A stretch of 64,000 nucleotides of DNA from Ustilago trichophora (taxonomy: Eukaryota; Basidiomycota; Ustilaginomycetes; Ustilaginales; Ustilaginaceae), in contig OOIN01000039.1 in the NCBI GenBank assembly GCA_900323505.1, positions 62,001 through 126,000 on the forward strand, given 5' to 3'. The notes under the pieces were generated by a model. The model was not told the DNA's origin and ran no database searches. It saw only the letters and a program-made list of their open reading frames with translations. Below are positions 11,501 through 21,645 of the stretch, piece by piece (the stretch's first letter is position 1; each line of letters opens with the position of its first letter). A program made the translations under genes and the position numbers.

Positions 11501-12379
11501 AGCCCCCCCCCAAAGGACGTACCCCACCTGCGACTTTTGATGATGATGATGATGATGGTATCAGTCAAAACGGCAATTGCAAATTGGTTGGATTGGTGGG
11601 GTGGGTTCCTTCTTGATATCGCCTCGCTCGCTAAACCGGCATACAACGAAACAGAGAGAGGGTTCATGGAAGACCCTGATCCGCTCCTCTCCACCACCTA
11701 CAGTAGCTCAGCTCATACGCCTCGTCTCGTCTCGCCTCGCTTCGCGTTTCCTGTTCTGCACAACCGTCGTAAGCTTCCACACACACCGGTTTAGCTTTAG
11801 AAACACAACTCTCTCTCTCTCTCCTCTCTCTCTCCTTCGGCGCATACTCTTCCGCTACCACGCTACTGCTCTAAACGCAATCGAGAAGAAAGGGGATTTC
11901 GCCGACCGTGCGGTTTCAAGCTTTTATGCACAACCTGCCGCTTTTCTCTCGCCACACCACCCGACGGCATCACAGTCGATGCAAATCGGCGGTTGCTGCG
12001 GAGCACCTTCTGGCTCTGCTTTCTGCAACGTTAGCTCTTCCGCACGGTGTCACAACGCCAATGCATACAACTGGCCCTTTCTTGTGTGTTTTAGACTGAT
12101 AGGCCTGTGCTCAGTTGCGCCTACTATGTCGTCGAGTAAGGAGAAAAAGTCATGAGCAGGGTGTGTGTCGGGTATATATCTAGCCACATTGTATTTCCAA
12201 ACGGATCGACGTATCTCATCCAACCATCCACTCCCTCTTTCTGTTTCCTTTCCCTACCCTACACCTCCCTCTCTCCCGTGTGCGATTGCCAAGCAAACGC
12301 CAACCCCTGCGTCCTGCACATTCCCCTTCAAAACACCACCTTTACTTATTGAGCTTCCCAACCCCCATCGTGTGAAGTC
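8271..12379. other. 4.1 kb without recognisable gene
   Basis: I found no conserved protein, no convincing split gene and no tRNA. The stretch holds the upstream regions of the esterase (minus) and the S53 peptidase (plus), an uninterrupted 27-nt T run at 9404-9430, CA/GA microsatellite at about 8513-8545, an A-rich stretch near 10944-10975, and CT-rich tracts at about 11809-11836. Non-coding transcripts or very short exons cannot be excluded. Confidence 0.45.
9404..9430 (+). repeat. Poly-T tract (27 nt)
   Basis: Pure T homopolymer in the gene-free stretch between the esterase and the peptidase. Similar long T runs occur at 55605-55635 (31 nt) and 56800-56820 (21 nt) in the CK2 beta/PDB1 intergenic region. 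Confidence 0.9.
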
Positions 12380-14215
12380 ATGAAGTTGGTCACAATCCAG
12401 GCACTGGTTGCCTTTACCTCGTTGGCCTTGATGGCCGATGCGGCCGCTGTTCGACGCGATCCTCCTCTGGTTGTCAAGGAGTCGGTCTCTGTGCCTTCCA
12501 CCTGGGTTCGACGATCCGACGCCGACGACAACGAAAAGGTCGCTCTTCGATTCGCACTCAAGCAGTCGGACGTCTCTGCTCTCGAACAGAGACTTCGTCA
12601 GACCTCGAACCCTGACCACGAGCTCTACGGTCAGCATCTCACCGCCGAAGAAGTTTCCAAGTACCTCCAGCCACAGAAGCGCACCGTGGATGAGGTCGAA
12701 CTGTGGCTTCGCGAGGCTGGAGTTCATATCGATGAAGAGTTGGCCGCTCGTTCTCCCTCCAAGGATACCTTCACCGTGCACGTGCCCGTGTGGAAGGCTA
12801 GGGAGCTGCTCAATGCCGACTTGGGCGTGTATGAGCACAAGCGCAGCGGAGCCCTCGCCGTTCGGGCCGAAACTTACAGCGTCCCCCAGCACGTCAACCA
12901 ACACCTCGACTACGTTGGACCTCTGACGCTCTTCACCGAGCCAAGGGCTCACAAGAGCGACATTGCCGGATCCAGAATCGTCCTCGAAAAGCTCGCGGAT
13001 GACGACGTCACCGATGCCACCTCCAAGAGCGCCGATGGTACCCCCAGCGTCTGCAACAGCGCCAAAGTCACCTCTCTCTGCCTGAGAACTTTCTACAAGA
13101 CCGTAGACTACGTCCCCAAGGCAGCCGACAAGTTCAAGCTCGGCATCAGTGGATTCTTGAAAGAGTACGCCAACTTTGCCGATTTCTCCGGATTCCTCTC
13201 CCAGCAACGTCCCGACGCGGCTAAAGCAGGATACAACTTTACCGTCCAGAGCATCAACGGTGGGCTCAACGACCAGAGCGATCCTGGATCCGAGGCCAAC
13301 TTGGACGTCCAAACCGTCGGTGGATTCTCGTTCCCCATCCCCTTCACCTACTACACTACCGCTGGTTCGCCTCCTTACCACCCTGACGCTGCTACGGTCA
13401 ACAACACCAACGAGCCTTACGAGCTTCAGATGAACTATCTTCTGTCGTTGCCTTACAACGATCTGCCCAAGGTTCTGTCGACTTCGTACGGTGATGACGA
13501 GCAGAGTGTACCTCGAGCGTATGCCGAGAGGGTGTGCAACTACATTATGGCTCTGGGTGCGCGTGGTGTCTCTACGATCTACTCGAGCGGTGACAATGGT
13601 GTAGGAGCCAATGGTACTTGTGTTTCGAATGGAGCTACGAGTCCCAAAGGAACCCAACAGTTCCTTCCTGCCTTCCCTGCCTCGTGTCCGTTTGCGACCA
13701 CTGTGGGTGCCACTCAGAACTTCTCGCCCGAAATCGCGGTGAACGGCGACCTTCCTGGATTCTACTCTGGCGGTGGATTCTCCAACTACTTCCCCACCGC
13801 ATGGTATCAAGCCGCCCCCGTCCTCAACTACGTCCGTTCGCTCGGATCCCAATACAAAGGCCTCTACAACCCCTTCGGTCGCGGTTACCCCGACGTAGCA
13901 GCCCAAGGCTCTCGCTACGTCATTCGTATCGGTGGCGCAAACTACCTCATCTACGGAACCTCTGCTTCAGCTCCCACCTTCTCCAGCGTTATCGGTCTGC
14001 TCAACGATGTTAGAATCAGCCAAGGCCAACCTTCCCTAGGTTTCCTCAACCCTTTGATCTACTTCAAGTGGCTCGGAACCCCAGCACTCAACGATATCAC
14101 AGAAGGAAGCAGCAACGGTTGCAACACTACCGGCTTCCCCGCCAAAAAGGGCTGGGACGCTGTCACAGGTGCAGGCACTCCAGACTTTTTGGAGATGAAA
14201 CAGAGACTCTGGTAA
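12380..14215 (+). CDS. Secreted sedolisin / tripeptidyl-peptidase (MEROPS S53)
   Basis: 611 residues. A signal peptide (residues 1-22, ending ADAAA) is followed by a pro-kumamolisin domain (about 30-190: the LKQSDVSALEQRL and HxLYGQHLTAEEV region) and a catalytic domain. Expected S53 residues are in place: Glu305 and Asp309 in SEANLD, Asp405 in SSGDNG, and nucleophile Ser528 in YGTSAS. The C-terminal calcium-site elements NDIT (Asp572-Ile573) and TGAGTPD (597-602) are also present. S53 enzymes are acid serine-carboxyl peptidases; fungal ones mostly remove tripeptides from extracellular proteins. The ATG follows a short CT/CA-rich leader. A 550-residue antisense open frame covering this gene is a codon-bias shadow. 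Endopeptidase versus tripeptidyl peptidase activity cannot be decided from sequence alone. Confidence 0.92.
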   Translation: MKLVTIQALVAFTSLALMADAAAVRRDPPLVVKESVSVPSTWVRRSDADDNEKVALRFALKQSDVSALEQRLRQTSNPDHELYGQHLTAEEVSKYLQPQKRTVDEVELWLREAGVHIDEELAARSPSKDTFTVHVPVWKARELLNADLGVYEHKRSGALAVRAETYSVPQHVNQHLDYVGPLTLFTEPRAHKSDIAGSRIVLEKLADDDVTDATSKSADGTPSVCNSAKVTSLCLRTFYKTVDYVPKAADKFKLGISGFLKEYANFADFSGFLSQQRPDAAKAGYNFTVQSINGGLNDQSDPGSEANLDVQTVGGFSFPIPFTYYTTAGSPPYHPDAATVNNTNEPYELQMNYLLSLPYNDLPKVLSTSYGDDEQSVPRAYAERVCNYIMALGARGVSTIYSSGDNGVGANGTCVSNGATSPKGTQQFLPAFPASCPFATTVGATQNFSPEIAVNGDLPGFYSGGGFSNYFPTAWYQAAPVLNYVRSLGSQYKGLYNPFGRGYPDVAAQGSRYVIRIGGANYLIYGTSASAPTFSSVIGLLNDVRISQGQPSLGFLNPLIYFKWLGTPALNDITEGSSNGCNTTGFPAKKGWDAVTGAGTPDFLEMKQRLW

Positions 14216-14658
14216 AAAAAAAAAACAAATCATCAACGACATTGCTATGAAAGCAGATTCTTTAGATGGTCCCCCAAACGTGAAGTCAATGCAATGCTAT
14301 ATAGTTTGTACGATTTGAGAGAGTGGTCAAGGTGTGCCGAAGAGTGCGCTGAGTGTGTGATTGGAGTGTAGACGCGATGGTTGGTTGGATTTCCTAGACG
14401 GCTGGTTGGCATGGTGCTAGTCGAGCGATGGCCTTGATTGGTTTGGTTCCGCTGCTTGACAAGCTGTCAATGTCAGGAGTCAGGTTGCATCTTGGCCTCG
14501 GTTGCTCCTACGAACGAACCCGAGCTGTCTGTGACTGCCCGCTTTGTCAAGACGACGGATCACGCCTTCTGAAAATGGATGCTCTGGAGGGGAATACTGC
14601 TAGAAAATTGCAAAGAGAAACAAGAAACACATCTACTAATTGCTACAAGGTCGGGAAA
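14216..14658. other. Convergent 3' intergenic region
   Basis: The region lies between the stops of the S53 peptidase (plus) and OLA1 (minus). An A run follows the peptidase stop. No coding or RNA feature was recognised. Confidence 0.5.
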
Positions 14659-16356
14659 TCAACCGTGCTTCCAGTAGCAAATGTCACCATCCTGAACCTT
14701 GTACTCCCTTCCGACCTGCTTGTATTTTCCTGCAGCCTTGACACCGTTTTCCGTCTCGTGCTCCTTGATGTCGTCGATGCTGAACACCTCACCGCAGACG
14801 AACTTCTTTTGGAAGTCGGTGTGAATGATACCTGCAGCTTCGGGTGCCTTGAGTCCCTTTCGGAAGGTCCAAGCTCGAACCTCATCGGGACCGGCAGTAA
14901 AGTAACGGACGAGATCCAAACCGTCGTATCCAGCCTTGGTGATCTTTCCAAGCGCTCCGGTAATGTTGTCTCCCAGAGTGGCGAGTTCAGCAGCTTCAGC
15001 TTCGGGCGAACCAAGCTGGAGAAGTCGCTCCTCGAGAGCTACGGAGAAGGGGATGAGAAGATCACCCGGGTTGTTGTCGTCAATCCAGGCCTTGATCTTG
15101 GGAAGCCACTTGTTCTTTCGACGCACATAGTCGCGTTCGGAAAGGTTGACAAGGTAAATAACGGGTTTGGCGGTAAGCAGTTGGAGGTTGTTGATGACTT
15201 CGACCTGTAGTCAAGTACAAACACGCACAGAGAAAGAGAAATGGGAGGAAACGTGTCAGTGACATGTTTTCTTTCCCTGTGGCAACTGCTGCTGCTGCGT
15301 GACGGCGATCCGAGACCTTTGTCGGGATCAGTTGAATACTAATTATCTCATATAGGCTTGATGGGCCATCGACGAGCTGGGTTATTAGAATTTCGAGTGT
15401 CTCAATGCGCACTCTTTATCATCACTTTTGAGAGGGAGAGAGAGAGAGGGAATCTACGGATGCCATGGAGTGCAAGCAGCAAGCAGTTTGGGTGGGAGAA
15501 GGGGGATACGTACCTCGTTGTTGTTCCAGTCACCTTTACGAACGTCCTTGTTGTCCTCTTGGACGTGCTTGAGGATCTTTTCGATAATGTTGACCTCCTC
15601 CTTCTTCTTCTTGTCTTCGAGGCTGACGTTACCGGCACTTCTTGCGACCTTCTTCGAGTTGTCGAGAGCCTTTTCGATCCAGTCGATGTCCTTCAACCTC
15701 AACTCGGTCGAGATGATCTCCATATCACGGATAGGGTTGACATCACCCTCAACATGGATGACCTCTGCATCGTCGAAAGCACGAACGACCTGGAAGATAC
15801 CGTCGACGTTCCTGACGTTGCTCAAGAAAGCGTTACCCAAACCAGCGCCGGTCGAAGCACCCGCTGTCAAACCAGCAATATCGATGCACGTCAAAAAGGC
15901 AGCCACCTCCGACTTGGGCTTGTACTGCTGGCACAACCAGGTGAACCTCTCGTCCGGAACGGGGACACGAGACTCTTCGGGCTCGATGGTGGCGTAGGGG
16001 AAGTTGGCGGCTTTACCCAAATCGCACTTGGTCATGACGTTGAACAGGGATGACTTGCCGACGTTGGGCATACCAACGATACCCATCTTGAGGTTATTCG
16101 AGGGACGACCCAAACGGATCTTTTCGACAACAGCCTGCTTCTTGGGAGGCATTTTGTTGACTCTATGTGATTTGGCGTGGGAAGGAGAAGTGGTGGAGAA
16201 AAGGCGAACAGAAGCAGTTGTACTAGCGGGAGTCCTCGCAGGAAGTGAGCTAGGTGTAAGTTGGAAGAGGGACGCAGTGGCGGTGATGCGGGTAAAGATG
16301 GCAAAACGTGTGGTAGTGTTGGCGGTGATGGCAGTGGCCAGACGGAGATGAGCCAT
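14659..16356 (-). CDS. OLA1: Obg-like ATPase OLA1/YchF, with possible mitochondrial presequence
   Basis: YchF-family P-loop NTPase that binds ribosomes and is linked to translation and stress responses. The core form starts at ATG 16152 (MPPKKQ): exon 1 to 15514, intron 15513-15205 (309 bp, GTACGT...CAG), exon 2 15204-14659, giving 394 residues, the usual size. Motifs: P-loop GMPNVGKSS, DIAGLTAGASTGAGLGNAF (switch II region), an altered G4 motif NLSE that fits ATP rather than GTP preference, and a C-terminal TGS domain (YFTAGPDEVRAWT through FQKKFVCGEV). The frame continues upstream to ATG 16356, adding 68 residues with no Asp or Glu, rich in Arg/Ser/Thr/Ala and ending near RLFSTTS, a typical matrix-targeting profile. 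Both starts may be used. The span given here includes the longer form. Confidence 0.9.
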
Positions 16357-17004
16357 GTAATGACAGCAGCAAGAAAGAGGATGCGGGAGAGTTGCTGTGT
16401 CTTTTTTTGGGGGAAGGAATGAAATGGTAGGAATGGAAGGAAGATGAGGAGGATGACGAGGTGGAACAAGATTTTTTTTTTTCTTCTTTCTTCTGAATCT
16501 GATCGTCTTCTCTGTCCTTCTGCTCTTCTTTAATTCGCTCAAAAGAAAAGAAAAAGAAAAGAGAAAAAGAGAAAGGTGGTGTTCCGTGCATTTCGTCCGA
16601 GTCAATTTTATGCGACACCATGTTAGACTGTGAGCTGCTAATTGACGTCAATTCTCGCTGCGACCTTGCTGCCCAGGTCCGATTCGGAAATCAAATCGAT
16701 GCGCCGCGAATTCAAAAAAGTTGAAAGTCAAGATTACAAACTCCCGGCGTGTTGCATTTTGAACTTGCATTTTCTGAAAAATCCTTGGCTGTCTGCCCCC
16801 AAATTTAGGCCTTTTCAATTGAAACAAACACACTCCTCTCTCTCTCTCTCTCTCAGTTGACTGCTCTTGAGCCTCGTGAATTCACTGCTGGCAATACACC
16901 AAAGCTGCAATTTCAATTCAGCTCTTTGTCTTGGCGATCCATCACTGCCATCATCCTTCACCATCATCCTTACCACCACCATCTCACACATCGTACTCAT
17001 CTAC

Positions 17005-17055
<51 letters not shown>

Positions 17056-17062
17056 CATCACA
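16357..17062. other. Divergent promoter region with CA microsatellite
   Basis: Upstream DNA of OLA1 (minus) and of the small GPI-type protein (plus). It contains poly-T/TTC tracts (about 16470-16500, OLA1 side), a CT repeat at about 16834-16854, and the CA repeat listed separately. No gene recognised. Confidence 0.5.
17006..17052 (+). repeat. (AC)n microsatellite, 47 nt
   Basis: Uninterrupted AC/CA dinucleotide run ending 10 nt before the ATG of the small GPI-type protein, so it lies in the 5' untranslated region or core promoter. It is likely length-polymorphic between strains. Confidence 0.95.
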
Positions 17063-17437
17063 ATGCGATCCACAACATACGCTCTCGCGCTCGTCGCGCT
17101 CATCCTCTCATTTATCACTCTCGCATCAGCACAGGCCGCTGCAGGTGGTGGTGCAGGTGTCGCAACTACATACACTGGTGTTCAGGTCATCTCGGGCTAC
17201 ACTCCTCCTCCTTCGACGGCTCTCCCAGCACCTCAGGTCTCGCGTGGCACCATCTTGACTACCATCCCAGGCTACGGTAACAACTCGAACGCAGGAAACG
17301 CGCTCAACCAGGGCTCCGGAATGGGATCCTCCAGCGGCGCCCTTTCCGTCATCACCTCGGCGCATTTCATGTCGAGCGCCGCTTCCGCAACATTGATGGT
17401 CGCTGCGGTCGTTGCTGCTGGTGCCGTTCTCCTCTAA
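17063..17437 (+). CDS. Small secreted, probably GPI-anchored protein
   Basis: 124 residues, single exon from ATG 17063. Residues 1-23 form a signal peptide (hydrophobic LALVALILSFITLASA). The middle is Gly/Ser/Ala/Thr/Pro-rich with no recognised domain and no cysteine. The C-terminus (SSAASATLMVAAVVAAGAVLL) is a hydrophobic tail preceded by small residues, the usual layout of a GPI attachment signal. The likely location is plasma membrane or cell wall. The product is not recognised. An upstream in-frame ATG (16931) would put the CA repeat inside the protein and is unlikely. The next gene (cutinase polyprotein) is convergent. Confidence 0.7.
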   Translation: MRSTTYALALVALILSFITLASAQAAAGGGAGVATTYTGVQVISGYTPPPSTALPAPQVSRGTILTTIPGYGNNSNAGNALNQGSGMGSSSGALSVITSAHFMSSAASATLMVAAVVAAGAVLL

Positions 17438-18031
17438 GCATGCCGACCTAAACAGCAATCGATCTTGTTCCGAGGCAACTTATGCATGCGTGTGCACATT
17501 TAGCATTCATCTAACCCAATCCACCACGCCATGGCACCACGATGACCACCAGTCTGTCTATATCATCGCCATCTTTGAAACCGATACACAGCAGTGCTGT
17601 GGCTTCTCAAATCAAAAGTTCCCTGCGTCAAACGACTTCGATTGTCGACCAAATCAGCTCTCTCAAAGCGAACCATCCCTTTGCCTCGACTACGGACTAT
17701 TTCTCTCTCCCCCCTCCCCTCTGTACATTTGACCACTCCTCTTTCTTGTTTCCGCTCAACGTCGCTCTTTCTACGATGCCTCTTTCCACCTTTTGCCCTT
17801 ACACTCGTCTCGACATGTTACCCCTCTCGCAATGCATCTTCTTTTTTTTTCTTCTTCTCTCTCTCTTGCGCACAACGATCTTGGACTTCGAAAGCTTGGC
17901 ATGCGAACCAGCGCATATCTAAAGGCTACAAACCAGAAAACCAGCGATACAGCTATGAGATCGGATCATGAGACTCGACGATACAGAGACAAACCTAAGG
18001 CAAATGATGATAGGGCGAGAAAGCATAGGAA
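17438..18031. other. Convergent 3' intergenic region
   Basis: Holds the 3' ends of the GPI-type gene (plus) and the cutinase polyprotein gene (minus). T/C-rich stretches occur at 17840-17870. No gene or RNA recognised. Confidence 0.5.
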
Positions 18032-21000
18032 TCAATGTGATTGGGGTAGAGGTTGTGGTCGATGGTGATGGTGGTGATGGTGGTGATGTCGTCTCGAAAG
18101 GGGAAAGAGATGGGAAGTGCGTTTCTTCATCATGCCTCCGCCAAGCATGCTCATCAGACCTCCTCCGCCCATTCCTGGCATGCCTCCAAGTCCACCGCCT
18201 AACCCTGGCATGCCTCCACCACCACCGCCCATCAGGTTGCCTAGGCCGCCTCCTCCTAGACCTGGCATGCCGCCGCCACCGCCACCGCCACCGCCGCCGA
18301 GCATGCTCATCAGCCCTCCTCCGCTCATGCCACCGCCCATACCTCCCAGACCTGGCATTCCTCCACCCAAACCACCACCTCCGAGGCCGCCTGCTGAACT
18401 TGCACCTGCATCTGCTCCCGCACCTGAAGCGCCTACCGCTGGCGTCGTCGATGCTGCTGCTGCTCCACCGCCACCACCGCACGAATTCTTATACGATGCC
18501 ACCAGAAATTGCACCGCTGTCGGCACATCCTGCGAATTGTACGTCAGATGTGCCATCATGTTGAACCCATTTTCGCAGACCGGATCGCCCATATGGCAAA
18601 ACATCTTCCAATTCCTCGTCGTCGGGACAGCTTGAGCCTTTAGCGGGTCACCAAACGTCACGGCACCAACAATGTTTTTCCCTTGAATGCGATGGACCAC
18701 CATGGCCCCCTTGGAGTAGCCGCCGAGGACGAATTTGGTGTTGGGACAGCGAGACGATATGCCAGCCATGTACTGCGAGGCGGTGTTGGCTCCGGTGGTT
18801 GGCGAAATCATGTATTCGGCATCGGAGGTATAGACCGTGTCGTAGCATTGTGTACCGGGAACTTGTTGTTGGAGACCGGAACAGAGAGGTCGTCCGACAA
18901 TGCCAAAGGTGCCTTGCATCTCGGTGGTACCGCGGGCAAAGATGAGGTAGAGTGGTGGACATCCAGAGGATGATGCTGATGAAGGGGCGCCTGCGCCTAA
19001 TCCTCCAGAAACATCGATCGAACCTCCTCCACCACCGCCAAGCCCAGGCATCCCTCCTCCCATCCCACCCATAAGTCCGCTCAAGCCCCCCATCCCTGGC
19101 ACCCCACCCATCCCCATCATCAATGGTGACGGCGACCGTCTGAGCCAACGCCCAGATGACGACGTCTCTTTCTCACCGCTACCGCGTTCCCAACGAATAA
19201 CGAAAAGTGTCAGCGGTACGTTCCTTGCAGATCAAGAAGAAGTTTTGGAGAAAGTGAGTGTAGAAAGGGGAAAACATACATACTCTTGTTGTCACTTGTG
19301 TCGTCAGTGCTCTCTTGACCTGCGGGAGATTTGGGAGAGATGATATCTCGCTTTGAAGGGGTCGTGGTCGAGGGAGTACTGGGAGTTGCGCCAGGATCGT
19401 TGGGAGGAGGAGTGTTGTCGACGGGGGTATTGGGGTTGTAGCTTTCGGGTGTGGGTGGAGTGCTGCCAGCACCACTACCGCCAGCACCACTTGCACCATT
19501 AACACCAGCACCAGTGCCGGCATTAGCACCGGCACCAGCACCGGTACCAGCACCAGCGCCAGCACCGGCATCAACACCAGTACCGCCAGCAGCACTGCCA
19601 ATCGAACCGCTAGCCGAACCGCCAGCACCACCTACCCCCTCTTCGCCAGCAACCGTACCACCAGCACCGCCAGCAGCCACCTCTCCTCCACCAGCAACAT
19701 CAGCCTGGAATCTCTGCCATCTCTCAGGATGAGTTTTGAACCAACTAACCAGCAATTCTCTACCGAACAATCCTCCCCCTTCCATACCCACATCGCCATC
19801 GCCTCCAGCGCCTCCCGCTGCTGCTCCACCTTCGCCACAGACATCGCTCTTGAACAGTGCCCAGCGCTTAGGGTGCAACTGGAAGTATTTGACCAGCTCC
19901 AAACGGTGCATCTTGAATGCGGGAGAATCAACCCCGCCAGGCATGAGGTTGACAGATGTTCCACCGAATCCAGCCAAACCGTCTAGACCAGGCATAGTCG
20001 AGGAGAGCTGACGCTTGCGTTTATGCGCAGGCTGCTTGGCGATGTTCGAACCTGGGTTGTTTGGGTGAGAGGCGCCTGCGCCGGTTCCAGCACCAGCACC
20101 GGTTCCAGCACCAGCACCGGTTCCAGCACCAGCACCGGTTCCAGCACCAGCACCGGTTCCAGCACCAGCACCGGTTCCAGCACCAGCACCGGTTCCAGCA
20201 CCAGCACCGGTTCCAGCACCAGCACCAGCACCAGCACTACCGCCAGTTCCAGCTCCAGGAGCAATCGCACCAGCGTTACCGCCGGCACCAGGAGCAACGA
20301 CACCAATCTGAGGAGCAGTATTGCCCTGTCCAAGGGGAGGAGTGTCAGCGCCAAGGCTTCCAGCAGAAGCCGTCGATTCAACGTCGCGCTGGAAAAGAGC
20401 CCAACGATCAGGGTGACTCTTGAACCAACTGATCAGCAGTTCGCGACCAAAGGCTCCGCCCTGACCCAGATTCTCGGGCGCATCCCCGGGAACAGCACCA
20501 CCAGTCGAAGATCCAGTACCGCTCACATCTTTCTTGAACAGCGCCCAGCGATCGGGATGAGTCTGGAAGTACTTGACGAGCTTAGCTCGGTCTTCTTGGA
20601 ACTTGGGAGAGTTGATGCCTTGGTCAGGGACGTTTCCGGTCGATGCGGTGGCTACTTTCATCATACCCATTTGTGGGGAGCGTTTGTGCACGTGTGCAGG
20701 TGCAGCAGCACTTCCTGTCTTGGATTCCACATCGTGCTGGAAGAGTGCCCAACGATCAGGATGACTCTTGAACCAGTTGATCAGAAGTTCGCGGCCAAAG
20801 ACGCCACCCTTGCCGAGATTCTCGGGAGCGCTCCCTGGAACGGTACCGCTGGTAGAACCACCAGTTCCGCTAACATCGCGTTTGAATAAGGCCCAGCGAT
20901 CAGGGTGCTTTTGGAAGTACTTGACGAGCTTGGCGCGATCTTTTTTGAACTTGGGAGAGTTGATGCCTTCGCTGGTTGCGCTGCCGGTCGATGCGGTGGG

Positions 21001-21645
21001 ATTCATCATGCCCATGAGGGGAGAACGCTTGCGCTTGCGAGTTGGTGCGGTGGCTCCTGTACCTCCTCCTCCTCCTCCTCCGCCTCCGCCTCCACCACCG
21101 CCAGAGCCGGATCCGGGTGCTGGCGCGGGTGCAGTAGTGTCGTCGGTAGCGACGTCGGGTGAGGCTCCTGATCCTGATCCTCCACCGCCTCCGCCGCCGC
21201 CACCTCCTCCACCACCGCCGCTGCCTCCAGATTCGAGAGAGCTACCCGTGCCAGCAGTGCCTGCTGTGCCGGCAGTACCGGCAGTACCAACGGTTCCAGC
21301 TGTTCCAGCTCCTCCACCTCCGCCTCCACCACCACCAGCTCCACCACCACCCAGCAGACTCTCCATCATACCACCGCCCATACCAGGCATACCCGGCATT
21401 CCAGGCATACCACCCGCTCCTCCCGCACCTCCAGCACCACCACCACCTCCTATACCAGGCATCATCATACCCATACCACCGCCATCACCACCCATCAAAC
21501 CGCACCGCTTCATGATACTGTTGAAGAATCCAGAGAGACCGCCTGCGCCACCATCAGCTTTATCATCGCTGCTTGCGGGGGCAGCGTATGCCTGTGCCAC
21601 AATCGCACAGAGTAAGACCGCTAGGGTCCACAGTGCGAGACGCAT
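18032..21645 (-). CDS. Giant Kex2-processed repeat protein spliced to a cutinase domain
   Basis: Two long open frames appear to be one gene. Exon 1 runs from ATG 21645 (signal peptide MRLALWTLAVLLCAIVAQAYA) to 19280, donor GTATGT. Exon 2 starts at 19178 (or 19139) and ends at 18032; both acceptors keep frame and give 1170 or 1157 residues. Exon 1 encodes Gly/Met-rich segments, then three modules, each with two copies of a motif of the form F-(K/Q)-x-H-P-x-R-W-x-x-F-x-x-D-V (six in all). Basic Kex2-type sites lie between modules: KRKR then SPLMGMM, HKR then SPQMGMM, KRKR then QLSS, KR then DIISPK. Exon 2 begins with LRR-SPSPLMMGMGG (first acceptor), then a cutinase-fold domain (CPPLYLIFARGTTE, nucleophile GYSKG, GDPVC Asp, AHL His), more Gly/Met repeats, KKR and a natural nine-His run. 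The cutinase frame has no signal peptide of its own, which supports the fusion. Alternative: two separate genes. Confidence 0.72.
20081..20224 (-). repeat. 18-bp minisatellite, eight perfect units
   Basis: Eight identical 18-bp units (ccggttccagcaccagca on the plus strand) inside the cutinase polyprotein gene. They encode GAGAGT repeats on the minus strand, as a flexible linker between the second and third RWALF modules. The perfect identity implies recent expansion. Confidence 0.95.

Noticed and set aside
12254..13906. 550-residue antisense ORF over the S53 peptidase
   Set aside because: It mirrors the codon bias of the well-supported peptidase gene, has no domain pattern and runs across its start.
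18032..18130. Nine-His run at the end of the cutinase frame, as a cloning tag
   Set aside because: It is encoded in natural genomic context with mixed CAC/CAT codons and Kex2-type sites before it; no vector sequence nearby.
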